Assembly: GCF_040225985.1 (NCBI RefSeq)
Contig: NZ_JBBPEU010000004.1
Span: 1 to 64,000, forward strand
DNA: 64,000 bases
Direction of reading: 5' to 3'
DNA from: Shimia sp040225985
GTDB lineage: Bacteria; Pseudomonadota; Alphaproteobacteria; Rhodobacterales; Rhodobacteraceae
The notes under the pieces are model-generated. The model saw only the letters and a list, made by a program, of their open reading frames with translations. It ran no database searches and was not told where the DNA came from. The stretch's first letter is position 1. Each line of letters begins with the position of its first letter. Both the position numbers and the translations under genes were made by a program. Shown here piece by piece: positions 24,935 through 34,045 of this stretch.

Positions 24935-26263
24935 CTATGTCGCGGCGGCTGGTAGATGATGGGCGCCTGTTATGTGCCCTATCGAGTCGCGCATCACCAA
25001 CATGATATCGTCAATATCCTCGGGCGTGCAGATATAGGGTGGGGCGATGGCCAGAACGTCGCCGATGATGCGGAAAAACACGCCCCGGCGTTCGGCCTCT
25101 TCGCCAATGCGGCGACCCAGATCGGGGCCGAATTTCCCGTTGGTGTCAAACTCGACAGCCGCCAGCATCCCGTCCCTGCGCACATCCAGAACGCCCGGCA
25201 GGGACTTCAGGTCTTGCAGGTGGGTGCCGATACGGTCACCGAGCGTCTGCACATGGGTAGGCAGATCCATTTCCGCATAGATATCAAGGCATTCAAGGGC
25301 CACTGCCGCTCCGACGGGGTGTCCGCCATAGGTGACTCCATGCCCCAGCGTTCCGTGCTGACCCGCGAGACCGGCCATCGTGTCGCGGACGTGGTCTGTC
25401 ATGGCGACGGCGGACATGGGGAACACCGCGGCGGTTAGCTGTTTGGCCATGGTCATCATGTCGGGCGCGATGTCATAGGTTTCGCAGGCGAACCACTGGC
25501 CCGTGCGGCCAAACCCGCAGATGATCTCGTCAGCGATCAGAAGGATGTCGTGGCGGGCGAGCACCTCTTGGATTTCGGACCAGTAGCCCTCGGGGGGCAG
25601 GATCACACCGCCCGCGCCCATCGCGGGTTCTCCGATAAAGGCGGTGATGGTGCACGCGTCTTCCTGCCGGATCAGTGCGTCCAGTTCGCGGGCTCGGCGT
25701 TTGGAAAAGGCGATCTCGGTTTCGCCCGGGTCTGCATCGCGCAGGAAATGTGGCCGGCCCGTGCGCAGCACATCCGCCAGCGGCAACCCGAACCCGTCAT
25801 GGCAATAGGTCAGCCCGGTCAGGGCCGCGCTCATCTGGCCAGACCCGTGATAGGCGCCTTCACGGGCGATGAAGCGGCGTTTGTCCGGCTTGCCGCGCGC
25901 CTCTTGATAGTAGCGGGCGAATTTCGCTGCTGTTTCCACCGCTTCGGATCCGGACGTGCCGAAAAACACGTGGTTGAGGGGGCCGGGCAGGTGTTGCGCC
26001 AGACGTTGGGCCAGACGGTTCGTGATTTCGGGGGTACGGCCCATGAAAGAATGGTAATAAGCCAGTTCCCCCATCTGCCGGTCCATGGCCTGTCGTAAAC
26101 GGTCAGGGGCAAAGCCGAGGGACGCGCACCACAGGGCGGACACCGCGTCGATATAGGCTTTGCCGTCGGCATCAAACACGCGAATCCCCTCGCCACGGAC
26201 AAACTGCTTCGGCGGGGAAAGGTCGCTTGCCATCGGGTCGGTAAAGGGAAAAAGCTGGGCCAT
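24935..26263 (-). CDS. Class III PLP-dependent aminotransferase
   Basis: The protein has 442 residues from ATG 26263, with AAAGGAGA upstream; an in-frame start at 26329 would add 22 residues and is unlikely. Class III signatures are visible: FFGTSGSEAVETAAKFARYY (phosphate-binding), AYHGSG, DEIICGFGRTG and the lysine region MTMAKQLTAA. The Lys in AKQ should form the Schiff base; most relatives have AKGLT or AKALT. This class moves omega-amino groups to pyruvate or 2-oxoglutarate; the substrate cannot be read from sequence. A LysR regulator is divergent from it, with 94 bp between the starts, and probably controls it. It is not part of the cox operon. Confidence 0.85.
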   Translation of the reverse strand: MAQLFPFTDPMASDLSPPKQFVRGEGIRVFDADGKAYIDAVSALWCASLGFAPDRLRQAMDRQMGELAYYHSFMGRTPEITNRLAQRLAQHLPGPLNHVFFGTSGSEAVETAAKFARYYQEARGKPDKRRFIAREGAYHGSGQMSAALTGLTYCHDGFGLPLADVLRTGRPHFLRDADPGETEIAFSKRRARELDALIRQEDACTITAFIGEPAMGAGGVILPPEGYWSEIQEVLARHDILLIADEIICGFGRTGQWFACETYDIAPDMMTMAKQLTAAVFPMSAVAMTDHVRDTMAGLAGQHGTLGHGVTYGGHPVGAAVALECLDIYAEMDLPTHVQTLGDRIGTHLQDLKSLPGVLDVRRDGMLAAVEFDTNGKFGPDLGRRIGEEAERRGVFFRIIGDVLAIAPPYICTPEDIDDIMLVMRDSIGHITGAHHLPAAAT

Positions 26264-26357
26264 GCCTGTCTCCTTTGGGCAAATGCAGGTGCAAGCTTTA
26301 CGCAGTCTTTTTTCTCTGTAAAATTCCAATTTTTCCGGTCATGCAGTAGGAAAATTC

Positions 26358-27281
26358 ATGTCAGACGGGCGACTTCCCAACCTGAACGGCCTGCGCGTGC
26401 TAGTTGAGGTGGATCAACACCGCAGTTTTACCCGGGCGGCCGAGGCACTTGGGGTGACACAATCCGCCGTCAGCAAACAGATCGCGGCGCTTGAGGCGCA
26501 TTTCGGTCAGCCGCTGTTTTCCCGCGCGCATCGCAAGGTCGAGATCACGCCGTTCGGTAAAAAGGTGGCGGAAATTGCGGCGACGGCCTTTGACCAGATC
26601 CAGTCCGGCCTGCGCAATGATCGCGAGGCCGCGCCGGATCAGGTGTCTCTTTGGGGGGATGCGGATTTCGTCGAGCTGTGGCTGTTTCCGCGCCTGCAAC
26701 GGTTCGAGGCGCTGCATCCCGATATCCGGATTTCGATTTCGGTCGGGGTCGGGATGAACCAGCCGCCCATCGCGCCCTATGATTGTGCGATAATCTGGGG
26801 GCGGGGCGGATGGACAAACTGCCGGTTTGAACCGTTGATGACCAACAGCGTCTTTCCGGTGGCGGCCCCTGGATTCTTTCGCCATCTCGACCGGCCGCCG
26901 GAACTGTCGGACATTCCCGAGCACCAGTTGATCCACGATCAGGGCGCGTTCTGGTGGCGGGCCTTTCGCGAGGCGGCGGGTGACCGATCGTTCAATCCGA
27001 ATGCGGGGCGGATCTATAATCGCAGCGCCCTTTGCCTTGAAGCGGCGGCGCGTGGCAACGGGATCACGATCGGCGACGAGGTGACGACACGTGAACATAT
27101 CGAGCGCGGCACGCTCGTCTGTCCGTTCAACACGCGGCTGCCGTCGCCGGATTCTTACTTCGTAATCCTGCCGGAGAATGTGAATAAGACCGAGGCCGTA
27201 AGCCGGTTCATCCTCTGGCTGAAGGGCGAGTGTGACGAACATAACCGGTTTTTCGGGTCGTTTTGGAAGACCCGCGCCTGA
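26358..27281 (+). CDS. LysR-family transcriptional regulator (GcvA-like)
   Basis: The protein has 307 residues. The N-terminal winged helix-turn-helix is typical (FTRAAEALGVTQSAVSKQIA, residues about 22-41). The C-terminal ligand domain resembles the GcvA/AmpR branch (DCAIIWGRGGW). The ATG at 26358 has AGGA 8 nt upstream. Divergent placement to the aminotransferase suggests that it regulates that gene and itself from the 94-bp gap. The effector is unknown, an amino acid or amine being the simplest guess. Confidence 0.87.
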   Translation: MSDGRLPNLNGLRVLVEVDQHRSFTRAAEALGVTQSAVSKQIAALEAHFGQPLFSRAHRKVEITPFGKKVAEIAATAFDQIQSGLRNDREAAPDQVSLWGDADFVELWLFPRLQRFEALHPDIRISISVGVGMNQPPIAPYDCAIIWGRGGWTNCRFEPLMTNSVFPVAAPGFFRHLDRPPELSDIPEHQLIHDQGAFWWRAFREAAGDRSFNPNAGRIYNRSALCLEAAARGNGITIGDEVTTREHIERGTLVCPFNTRLPSPDSYFVILPENVNKTEAVSRFILWLKGECDEHNRFFGSFWKTRA

Positions 27282-27284
27282 GCT

Positions 27285-27311
27285 GCGCGCGCCCCAGCAT
27301 CGGGCGCGCGC
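27285..27311. terminator. Hairpin between convergent LysR and PhoX genes
   Basis: A perfect 10-bp stem, GCGCGCGCCC with GGGCGCGCGC, and a 7-nt loop, lying between two convergent stop codons. There is no T-run on either strand, so its strength as a terminator is uncertain. Confidence 0.5.
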
Positions 27312-27331
27312 GTAAGGTTAGGAGGACCGGA

Positions 27332-29242
27332 TCAGCCGACCAGCGCCCCGTCGTCGCGCCAGACGGCAATGACGGAAGACCGCGGCAGGCCGTTGCCATC
27401 CGGGAAAGACCCGCCAGGATGCTGGATGCCGACGAACATCGTCTTGCGGTCGGTCGACCAGCACAGGCCCGTGACTTCGCAGCCGTTGGGGCCGGTCAGG
27501 AAGCGTTCGATCTGGCCTGTGACTGGATCACCTGCCAGCATCTGGTTGTTGCCCATGCCTTCGAAGTCGCCTTCGTTTCGGTCACTGCCGTCGGTCTGGA
27601 TCCAGAGCAGGCCCGAGCTGTCGAATACCATCCCGTCGGGCGAGTTGAACAGGTTGCCCTCGTTGATATTGGACGACCCCTTGTAGGCACCTTCCTGCGT
27701 CAGGGGGTTGCCCGCCATGACATAAAGATCCCAGTCAAAGACCGGGGCCGCGTGGTCGTCGTCGCGCGGGAACCAGCGCACGATCTGACCGAACTTGTTG
27801 GCCTCGCGCGGGTTAGGACCGTTCACAGGTGTTTCGTCGCCGCCGGCATTCGGCTTGATGCCGCGGTTCTTGTTGTTGGTGAGGCAGCAATACCCTTCGA
27901 CCGCGACGGGGTTGGTGGCGATCCATTCGGGGCGGTCCATGGTGGTGGCCCCCACCGCCGAACCGGCCTTGCGGGCGTAAATCAGGATTTCAGCAGGCTC
28001 CATACCGGTGTTTTCCGGCGTCAGGGCGATCCATTCTCCGGTCCCGTCCGCGTTGAAGCGTGCAACATGCAGCGTCCCCTCGTTCAGCAGGTTTTCGGTG
28101 TCGCCGCCGGGCACATAGACCCCGTCTGAGACAAATTTATACATGAACTCGCCGCGTTCATCATCGCCCATATAGACGACAACCCGCCCGTCACGGGCCA
28201 GCGCGACAGCTGCGTTTTCATGTTTGAAGCGGCCAAGGCCGGTGCGTTTCTTGGGCCGTGCGGTGGGGTCTGCCGGGTCAATCTCGACCACCCAGCCGTG
28301 GCGGTGCGGTTCGTTCGGGGTTTTCGAGGTGTCAAACCGTGCATCCCACTTGTGATAGTCATAGCCCCAGCCCTTGGGGCCGATGCCATAACGCGCATAG
28401 CCGGCGTCGAGTTGAACCGGCTTCTGGTCCTGCGATTCCTCGGTCGAGCCGAAGTAGCCGTTGAAGTTTTCTTCGCAGGTCAGGTAGGTGCCCCACGGGG
28501 TCGGGCCCGACCCGCAGTTGTTGAGCGTTCCAAGCACCTGTGTGCCGGTCGGGTCGGCGTCGGTCTTGAGAAGATCATGCCCCGCCGCAGGCCCGGTGAT
28601 CGTCATCGGTGTGTTGTGGTCGATGCGACGGTTGAAGGGCGAGTCGACCACGATGTCATAGCCGCCACCGTCTTTTGGGGCGACCTCGAAGATGGTGACG
28701 CCCTGGATGCCCTGGAGCAGGCGCACGTCTTCAAGGCTCTGCGGGGTGCCGGCGGCGTCGCCAGCATAGGGCAGGTTGGTTTTGCGGTTGGCGTATTCGT
28801 TGTTGATGGCGATGACTTCGCGCCCGTCGATCGAGAACAGCCACATGCCGTCGGTGTTTTCGCCAAACACCTTCGAAGCATTCGCCGCCGAGTGGCCGGT
28901 TGCCGGGTCAAAGGCGTCGGCATCCGAAAACAGGGGTTGGCCCCATTTCGCGACGGGCGCCCAGCTATAGCCCTCGGGCACGTGGACGGTGCCATCTGTC
29001 GCGATGGGAATCGGTTTGAAAGCAAAGCGCGAGGTGGATTGCGCCTGCGCCGAGGTCGTGCCCAAGACGCCCGCAGTGCCCATCACCGCCGCGCCCGACC
29101 CGAAGGCCAGCACGCCGCCAAGGAACCCGCGACGGGTCAGGGCCTCTTCCACGACATTGTCGAAATCACTGGTTTCGGGACGAGGGAAATTCAGTTCGTC
29201 CCAATCGTCGGCGGACATGTCCGTTGTGTCGATATCTGTCAT
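27332..29242 (-). CDS. phoX: PhoX-family alkaline phosphatase, Tat-exported
   Basis: The protein has 636 residues from ATG 29242, with GGGAGA upstream. A Tat signal TRRGFLGG lies at about residues 36-43, followed by a hydrophobic stretch and an AQAQ cleavage region. The rest matches the PhoX/DUF839 propeller phosphatase family (SGPTPWGTYLTCEENFNGYF; GRFKHENAAVAL; YMGDDERGEFMYKFV). PhoX enzymes release phosphate from esters in the periplasm using Ca and Fe, and in marine bacteria they are often induced by phosphate starvation. A degenerate PHO-box-like site lies 69-86 nt upstream of the start. It sits at the end of a minus-strand run of exported-protein genes. Confidence 0.9.
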   Translation of the reverse strand: MTDIDTTDMSADDWDELNFPRPETSDFDNVVEEALTRRGFLGGVLAFGSGAAVMGTAGVLGTTSAQAQSTSRFAFKPIPIATDGTVHVPEGYSWAPVAKWGQPLFSDADAFDPATGHSAANASKVFGENTDGMWLFSIDGREVIAINNEYANRKTNLPYAGDAAGTPQSLEDVRLLQGIQGVTIFEVAPKDGGGYDIVVDSPFNRRIDHNTPMTITGPAAGHDLLKTDADPTGTQVLGTLNNCGSGPTPWGTYLTCEENFNGYFGSTEESQDQKPVQLDAGYARYGIGPKGWGYDYHKWDARFDTSKTPNEPHRHGWVVEIDPADPTARPKKRTGLGRFKHENAAVALARDGRVVVYMGDDERGEFMYKFVSDGVYVPGGDTENLLNEGTLHVARFNADGTGEWIALTPENTGMEPAEILIYARKAGSAVGATTMDRPEWIATNPVAVEGYCCLTNNKNRGIKPNAGGDETPVNGPNPREANKFGQIVRWFPRDDDHAAPVFDWDLYVMAGNPLTQEGAYKGSSNINEGNLFNSPDGMVFDSSGLLWIQTDGSDRNEGDFEGMGNNQMLAGDPVTGQIERFLTGPNGCEVTGLCWSTDRKTMFVGIQHPGGSFPDGNGLPRSSVIAVWRDDGALVG

Positions 29243-29310
29243 CGGTTGTCTCCCAGTTGAGGCCACAAGGTAGGGCCGTTCTTCTCAGAACGCCAATGGA
29301 CCCTGAGTCG

Positions 29311-29328
29311 ATGACAAAGGTGTGAAAC
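29311..29328 (-). promoter_or_regulatory. Weak PHO-box-like site upstream of phoX
   Basis: On the minus strand the 18-mer reads GTTTCAC-ACCT-TTGTCAT. Compared with two CTGTCAT half-sites spaced by 4 nt, the second half matches 6 of 7 and the first 4 of 7. Position and orientation suit control of phoX by PhoB, but the match is modest. Confidence 0.3.
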
Positions 29329-29385
29329 AACGGGGGGCGATGCAAAAAAATCCGGCAGAAGAAGGGGGGCCACCTGTCAGGCAGC

Positions 29386-30525
29386 TCAGAACCGCCACAG
29401 CGCGCCGATTTGGTAGGCGGTCACCGTTTGCAGGGTGCCAAGTGAGGGGGTGCGCGAGTCGTAGCGGCGCAGGCCGAGGAAGATATCCACATTCGGCCTG
29501 TCCAGATGCTGAACAATGGCCGCGCCCCACGCGGTGGCGCTTGTGCCCGCGCCGAATGTGTCGGCGTTCAAGATGTGGTCGATGGAAAGGGCCGTGACGC
29601 CCCAGGGCAGCCAGCGCAGCTTGCGGCCGAACTTGGCATAAATCCCGGTGCCGCCCGGATCGGCAAACCCGCCGGACAGGGTCAGGTTCCAGCCGCTGGA
29701 CCGGTGCAGAACCGACGCAGAGCCGACAAGTTCGCAAAAGCTGGCCCCGGTGGCGGGGCGGATATGGCTGAGACCGACCGACGCCTGCACGTCAAACGTG
29801 CCCCGGGCGGCAGAATAATAAAAGCCTGTGTCAAACACGTCGTCCGCACCGATGTTCTGCAGGCGGCCCGACCCGGCGGCGATCGAAAATTGCAGGGCGT
29901 CAGTGATCTGGTTGTCGTAGCGCAGGCGCACGCGGCGCAGCCCGTCAAAGGTCTTGTAGACATCCCCGACCGCAATGCCCGACAGCGCGCCGCCCGCGCT
30001 GCGAAACTGGATGCCACCGGCCATGTCGGGCACTGAAACATTGATCGCCATATCGGTGCCCGAGAGGTCGGACCCCGCCGCGTCATGCGAGGCCATCGCG
30101 CCCTGACCGACCGAAAGCGTATGGGTCTCGTCCATGTTCCATGACACCTCTAGCCAGCGGATATCTTCCTTGGTCAGATCAATCGGATCAGGGGTGGTCG
30201 TCTGGCTGAATCCGTCCGACTGGCGCGTGCCTAGGCCGGTTTCAAACCGAAACCCGAAGGCGCGCCCCGGTTTGCGGGTGCGAAAGCCAAAGCGGCTTGG
30301 GTTCTGGGCGGCGTCCACAGCCAGCGACGAACGGTCCGCGCCGTCATCGACCGACACGTAAGAGGGCGACAGCAGCCCGTAAAAGGTTGTGTGCCGCCCA
30401 AGTGGTCCGGTCCAGTCCTGTTCCGCCTGAGCGGTGGTGGCGGTGAGCAGGAACAGGGCCAAAGCCCCAAGCGCGGCAACGCTGCGGGGCCATGCAATCC
30501 ATGTGGAAAGCGGCATTGCAGACAT
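29386..30525 (-). CDS. Porin-like outer-membrane beta-barrel protein
   Basis: The protein has 379 residues, with a signal peptide ending at TTAQAEQ (about residue 35). The mature part alternates polar and hydrophobic residues as in beta-barrels, and the last residues, GALWRF, end in a phenylalanine as outer-membrane porins do. It resembles Gram-negative general porins of Rhodobacteraceae in pattern only; I cannot name a family with certainty. It lies 8 bp downstream of the Tat-exported protein gene and is likely in one transcript with it. A role in letting phosphate or sulfate esters into the periplasm would fit its neighbours. Confidence 0.65.
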   Translation of the reverse strand: MSAMPLSTWIAWPRSVAALGALALFLLTATTAQAEQDWTGPLGRHTTFYGLLSPSYVSVDDGADRSSLAVDAAQNPSRFGFRTRKPGRAFGFRFETGLGTRQSDGFSQTTTPDPIDLTKEDIRWLEVSWNMDETHTLSVGQGAMASHDAAGSDLSGTDMAINVSVPDMAGGIQFRSAGGALSGIAVGDVYKTFDGLRRVRLRYDNQITDALQFSIAAGSGRLQNIGADDVFDTGFYYSAARGTFDVQASVGLSHIRPATGASFCELVGSASVLHRSSGWNLTLSGGFADPGGTGIYAKFGRKLRWLPWGVTALSIDHILNADTFGAGTSATAWGAAIVQHLDRPNVDIFLGLRRYDSRTPSLGTLQTVTAYQIGALWRF

Positions 30526-30533
30526 GCGGGGCC

Positions 30534-31091
30534 TTATTCGATCACGGCCCGGCGATAGGTGCGACGGCGGACCCCGGCCGCAGAAACCGGTGTGCGTGGC
30601 ATCCCGACCACGTCGATGAACAGCGATGTGTTCTTGCCCAGCACGGGCATGGTGCCCGACAGGATGCGGGCCACGGTATAATGCAGGTTGTCACCCTCCA
30701 GCACCGGATTGGTCAGTTCGACCACGACCTGCAACAGGCTGTCGCCCTCGAGAATCGACAGGTCGGCATTGGGCGGGTTGGACAGAAAACTGTCCTCTCC
30801 TTCGCTCCAGAACGGGATGAACCGTTCGGTGGTCATGTTGCCCGCGATCCGGTCGGGGCGGTCCGAGAAAAACAGGGTCACGGGGCTAACCCCGCGTAGG
30901 GTCAGGCGATTGGCATCCGCCGCATAGGACATGCCATGCGCAGTCTGCACGAACAGGAAATCCACCTCGGCAGCGTCTTCGGCAGAAACGCCGGTAGCCG
31001 AAGCGGCGGCGATCATCGCGGCTCCCCCGGTGCAAAGCTGGCGGCGGGTGAGGGCGGGGACACTGGGCGGCTTTGTAAGGTGATGGGGCAT
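30534..31091 (-). CDS. Tat-exported protein of unknown function
   Basis: The protein has 185 residues from the ATG at 31091, which has GGAG 7 nt upstream; an ATG at 31103 is also possible. The N-terminus has a twin-arginine motif, ALTRRQLCTGG, then an alanine-rich stretch ending at GVSAEDA. The mature part holds a distinctive LRGVSPVTLFFSDRPDRIAG segment and a PPNADLSI segment. I recognise no catalytic domain. It lies between the porin-like gene and the 64-residue exported peptide downstream of the sulfatase, so it may belong to the same ester-scavenging locus. Confidence 0.7.
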   Translation of the reverse strand: MPHHLTKPPSVPALTRRQLCTGGAAMIAAASATGVSAEDAAEVDFLFVQTAHGMSYAADANRLTLRGVSPVTLFFSDRPDRIAGNMTTERFIPFWSEGEDSFLSNPPNADLSILEGDSLLQVVVELTNPVLEGDNLHYTVARILSGTMPVLGKNTSLFIDVVGMPRTPVSAAGVRRRTYRRAVIE

Positions 31092-31119
31092 CTGGGTCTC
31101 CATTTGTGGATGGGGGCAG

Positions 31120-31314
31120 CTATTGGGGCGGCTGTGCGTTGCAGGTCCACGATCCCGAGATCGGGTGTGCAAGGCAGGTGGTGATCGGCATCGCGGCGAA
31201 TTGGGACTGCGCGGGCAGTACCGGTTTGAGCGAGGGCGTGCCGCCGCCCGAAAGCGCGCCAATCGCGATCAAGAGGCCAAGTGCGGCCATCACGAGAATC
31301 TGTCTGGTCAACAT
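31120..31314 (-). CDS. Small exported or membrane peptide, 64 residues
   Basis: This is a 64-residue open frame starting at ATG 31314 with AAAGG upstream. Residues 5-21 form a hydrophobic signal or anchor (QILVMAALGLLIAIGAL). The short mature part is Pro-rich with two cysteines 11 residues apart. It fills the gap between the sulfatase and the Tat-protein genes on the same strand, which supports it being real. The function is unknown. Confidence 0.55.
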   Translation of the reverse strand: MLTRQILVMAALGLLIAIGALSGGGTPSLKPVLPAQSQFAAMPITTCLAHPISGSWTCNAQPPQ

Positions 31315-31382
31315 CTTTGCGCCTTTCTCGCAAGGGTCAGTATCGGGCCGACAGCGGGGCCGGCCCGACAGGAAGGGCACAA

Positions 31383-33884
31383 TCAATCGCTGGCGCGCAG
31401 CATCGCGTCCTCAAGCCGTTTCTTGTCGGCTTCACTAAGTTCCGGACGGTCGATCTTGAGCGTCAGCTTGTTGAGTTTGGCGGTCAGCTTGAACGGCGGC
31501 AGGTAGTCCGCGTCATAGACGCCAGTCAGAGTGTCCTGCCCGATGTCAAAGGCCTCGTCCCATTGCAGAACAACAGGAATGGTGTGCTTCATCTTTTTGG
31601 TCGCTACCACCTTGTCATCAACGCTCAGTGTGCCGGTGCCGCCCTGTCCGATGCCGCTGGCGTCGCCATAGGCCAGCGTGCTCGAACCGAGCCCGTCATA
31701 TTTGAAGTCAAACACAACGGTGTGCTTACCGGGTGTCAGGGCCTTGTCCCCCTGCCACTGGATACGTTCGAGGTTCAGCATGTTCCACGTAAAGGTCGGC
31801 TTGCCGTCTTTGAGGTAAAAACCATAGCCCGCGAACCGGCCACCCGATGTCACGATCATGCCTTCAGCGCCGCCTTCCGGCACCTCGATTTCGGCGGTGA
31901 AAGTGTACGAGCTGTTCAGGATACTGGGTGAATCGCCCTGCGGCACACCGATCATCGGTTGGGTATAGACGAATTCGCTCCTGCCTGCGGTGATCGAGGG
32001 GCGTGCCTTCGCAATCCGCGTGGTGACCGAGGCATCCAGCGGGAACACTTGGTACTTCTCGGCCTCTTCGATGAAGATGGCCTTCAGTTCCTCGACCTTT
32101 TCGGGGTGGTCCTTGGCCACGTCCTTTTGCTGGTTCATGTCCGTTCTCAGGTCATAAAGCTGGAACTCCTGATTATTGAGCGGGTCGGGGTTGGGTGTCT
32201 TGGGGGTTTCCCAAGGCATCCGGTTGACCTTGGTGCTCAGGAACCAACCTTCATGATACAGTGCCCACTGGCCCATCATCTCAAAATACTGGGTCCGGTG
32301 ACGGCTGGGCGCATCCGTGTTTTCCTTGTCGAACGTATAGGCAAAGCTGGTGCCTTCGATAGGGGACTGAATGATGCCGTCCACGATCTGTGGCTGCGCG
32401 ATACCAGCAACTTCGAGGATGGTTGGCACAACGTCGATCACGTGCATGAACTGTTCACGCATCCCGCCCTTGTCGGTGATCCGATTCGGCCAGGACACAA
32501 CCATGTTCTGACGGACACCGCCCAGACGGTTGGCGTTCTGCTTGAAATAGTCGAACGGCGTGTCGAAGGCCCAGGACCAACCGGCGGACATGTGGTTATA
32601 GGTCGCCTCGGTGCCCCACTCGTCATACCATTGCAGCTGGGTTTCGGCGGGCATCGCCGAGATGCCGTTGAACCAGGCCACTTCGTTCGGGGTGCCCATC
32701 GGGCCGCCCTCTGCCGAGGTGCCATTGTCGCCGTTGATATAGATCACAAGGGTGTCGTCCAGCTTGCCCAAATCCGCAACGGCGTCGACCACGCGGCCGA
32801 TCTCATAGTCGGTATAGGCGGCATAGGCGGCAAAGACTTCGACCTGTTTGATGAACAGCTTTTTCTCGTTATCCGTCAACTGATCCCACGGTTTGATCTT
32901 GTCAGCGGGCCACGGGGTCATGGTCGCGTCCTGCGGGACAAGGCCCAGTTTCTTCTGGTTGTCAAAGATGGTCTGGCGCAGCGCTTCGTAGCCATCATCG
33001 AACAGTTCCATATCCTCGATCTTTTTCACCCATTCCTTGGTCGGGTGGTGCGGCGCGTGGGTGGCACCGGGTGCGTACTTCACAAAGAATGGCTTGTCCG
33101 GGTCGATCTGGTGCAGGCGGGTGATATGCGCAATCGCGTCATCCGCCATGCCGGTGATCATGTTCCATTCCGGTTTGCCGTCAAAGGGATAAATCTGTGT
33201 CGTGTTGCGGAACAGGTTCGGCTGCCACTGGTTCGCGTCACCGCCGACAAACCCATAGAAATACTCAAACCCCAGACCGGTGGGCCATTGGTCGAACGGA
33301 CCCGCCTGACTGGCGGTAAAGGAGGGTGTGTTGTGATCCTTGCCGAACCATGAGGTGGCATAGCCGTTTTCCAGCAGAATACGCCCGACCGTGGCCTTGT
33401 TGTCGGGGATGATGCTGTTGTAGCCGGGATAGCCGGTGGATTGCTCCGAAATCACGCCGAAGCCCACCGAATGGTGGTTGCGGCCCGTGATCAGCGCGGC
33501 GCGCGTGGGCGAACAGAGCGCTGTCGAGTGCATGTTGGTATAGCTCAGACCCTCGGCGGCCAGCTCGTCCATCGTGTCGGTTGGGATCACCCCGCCAAAG
33601 GTGCTGGGCACGCCAAATCCGGCATCATCCAGAATGATCAGCAACACGTTCGGCGCTTCTTCTGGCGGCACCACGCTGGGCGGCCAGAACTCGGTTGATT
33701 TGAGCACCTGCGGCTCGATTTTGCCCTCGAACTTGGTGGGTGGCGGGGGCAGTTGGCTGCCGTCAATGGTGATGGTGGCGCCGGGCTGGCCGGGCTGGAC
33801 ATCCGCCATTGCGGGCGTCCCGGCATGGATCATCAGGACAAGTCCCGAGACCAGCGCCTTGGAAAGGTGTGATCTGTATTTCAT
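31383..33884 (-). CDS. Arylsulfatase-type sulfatase with long C-terminal domain, exported
   Basis: The protein has 833 residues from ATG 33884, which has an excellent AGGAGG; longer readings lack this. A signal peptide ends at AMADV. The sulfatase domain has NVLLIILDDAGFG (metal ligands D86 and D87) and the formylglycine motif CSPTRAALITGR, with Cys124 to be oxidised. ATHAPHHPTKEW and INGDNGTSAEGG are further active-site pieces. Typical arylsulfatases have about 530 residues. The extra 180 or so C-terminal residues, about 645-830, look like a beta-sandwich, possibly carbohydrate-binding. It hydrolyses sulfate esters; the substrate is unknown. It heads the minus-strand exported-protein cluster, with an AraC gene divergent. 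No formylglycine-generating enzyme gene is in the window. Confidence 0.92.
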   Translation of the reverse strand: MKYRSHLSKALVSGLVLMIHAGTPAMADVQPGQPGATITIDGSQLPPPPTKFEGKIEPQVLKSTEFWPPSVVPPEEAPNVLLIILDDAGFGVPSTFGGVIPTDTMDELAAEGLSYTNMHSTALCSPTRAALITGRNHHSVGFGVISEQSTGYPGYNSIIPDNKATVGRILLENGYATSWFGKDHNTPSFTASQAGPFDQWPTGLGFEYFYGFVGGDANQWQPNLFRNTTQIYPFDGKPEWNMITGMADDAIAHITRLHQIDPDKPFFVKYAPGATHAPHHPTKEWVKKIEDMELFDDGYEALRQTIFDNQKKLGLVPQDATMTPWPADKIKPWDQLTDNEKKLFIKQVEVFAAYAAYTDYEIGRVVDAVADLGKLDDTLVIYINGDNGTSAEGGPMGTPNEVAWFNGISAMPAETQLQWYDEWGTEATYNHMSAGWSWAFDTPFDYFKQNANRLGGVRQNMVVSWPNRITDKGGMREQFMHVIDVVPTILEVAGIAQPQIVDGIIQSPIEGTSFAYTFDKENTDAPSRHRTQYFEMMGQWALYHEGWFLSTKVNRMPWETPKTPNPDPLNNQEFQLYDLRTDMNQQKDVAKDHPEKVEELKAIFIEEAEKYQVFPLDASVTTRIAKARPSITAGRSEFVYTQPMIGVPQGDSPSILNSSYTFTAEIEVPEGGAEGMIVTSGGRFAGYGFYLKDGKPTFTWNMLNLERIQWQGDKALTPGKHTVVFDFKYDGLGSSTLAYGDASGIGQGGTGTLSVDDKVVATKKMKHTIPVVLQWDEAFDIGQDTLTGVYDADYLPPFKLTAKLNKLTLKIDRPELSEADKKRLEDAMLRASD

Positions 33885-33970
33885 TCGGTTTCCTCCTACG
33901 CAAAACAGGACCACGCGGCTGATCTTGGCGCGCGACGCGGCCATTCGGGCACAGTCTGGCGTCGGGTTTC

Positions 33971-33984
33971 TTGATCTGGGTCAA
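33971..33984. promoter_or_regulatory. FNR/DNR-type box between sulfatase and AraC genes
   Basis: TTGAT-CTGG-GTCAA matches the FNR-family consensus TTGAT-N4-ATCAA at 9 of 10 positions and is itself part of a longer imperfect dyad. It lies 87 nt from the sulfatase start and 62 nt from the AraC start, so it could control either gene. Rhodobacteraceae have FnrL and related regulators. Confidence 0.5.
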
Positions 33985-34045
33985 GGAATAGAGGTGGCAT
34001 TTGACTTCTGTGGCCACGGCGGTCAAGCTGGGGGCAGGAGGCGAG

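Noticed and set aside
31959..33353. 464-codon plus-strand frame opposite the sulfatase
   Set aside because: It is a shadow frame; the sulfatase has a signal peptide, catalytic motif and ribosome site.
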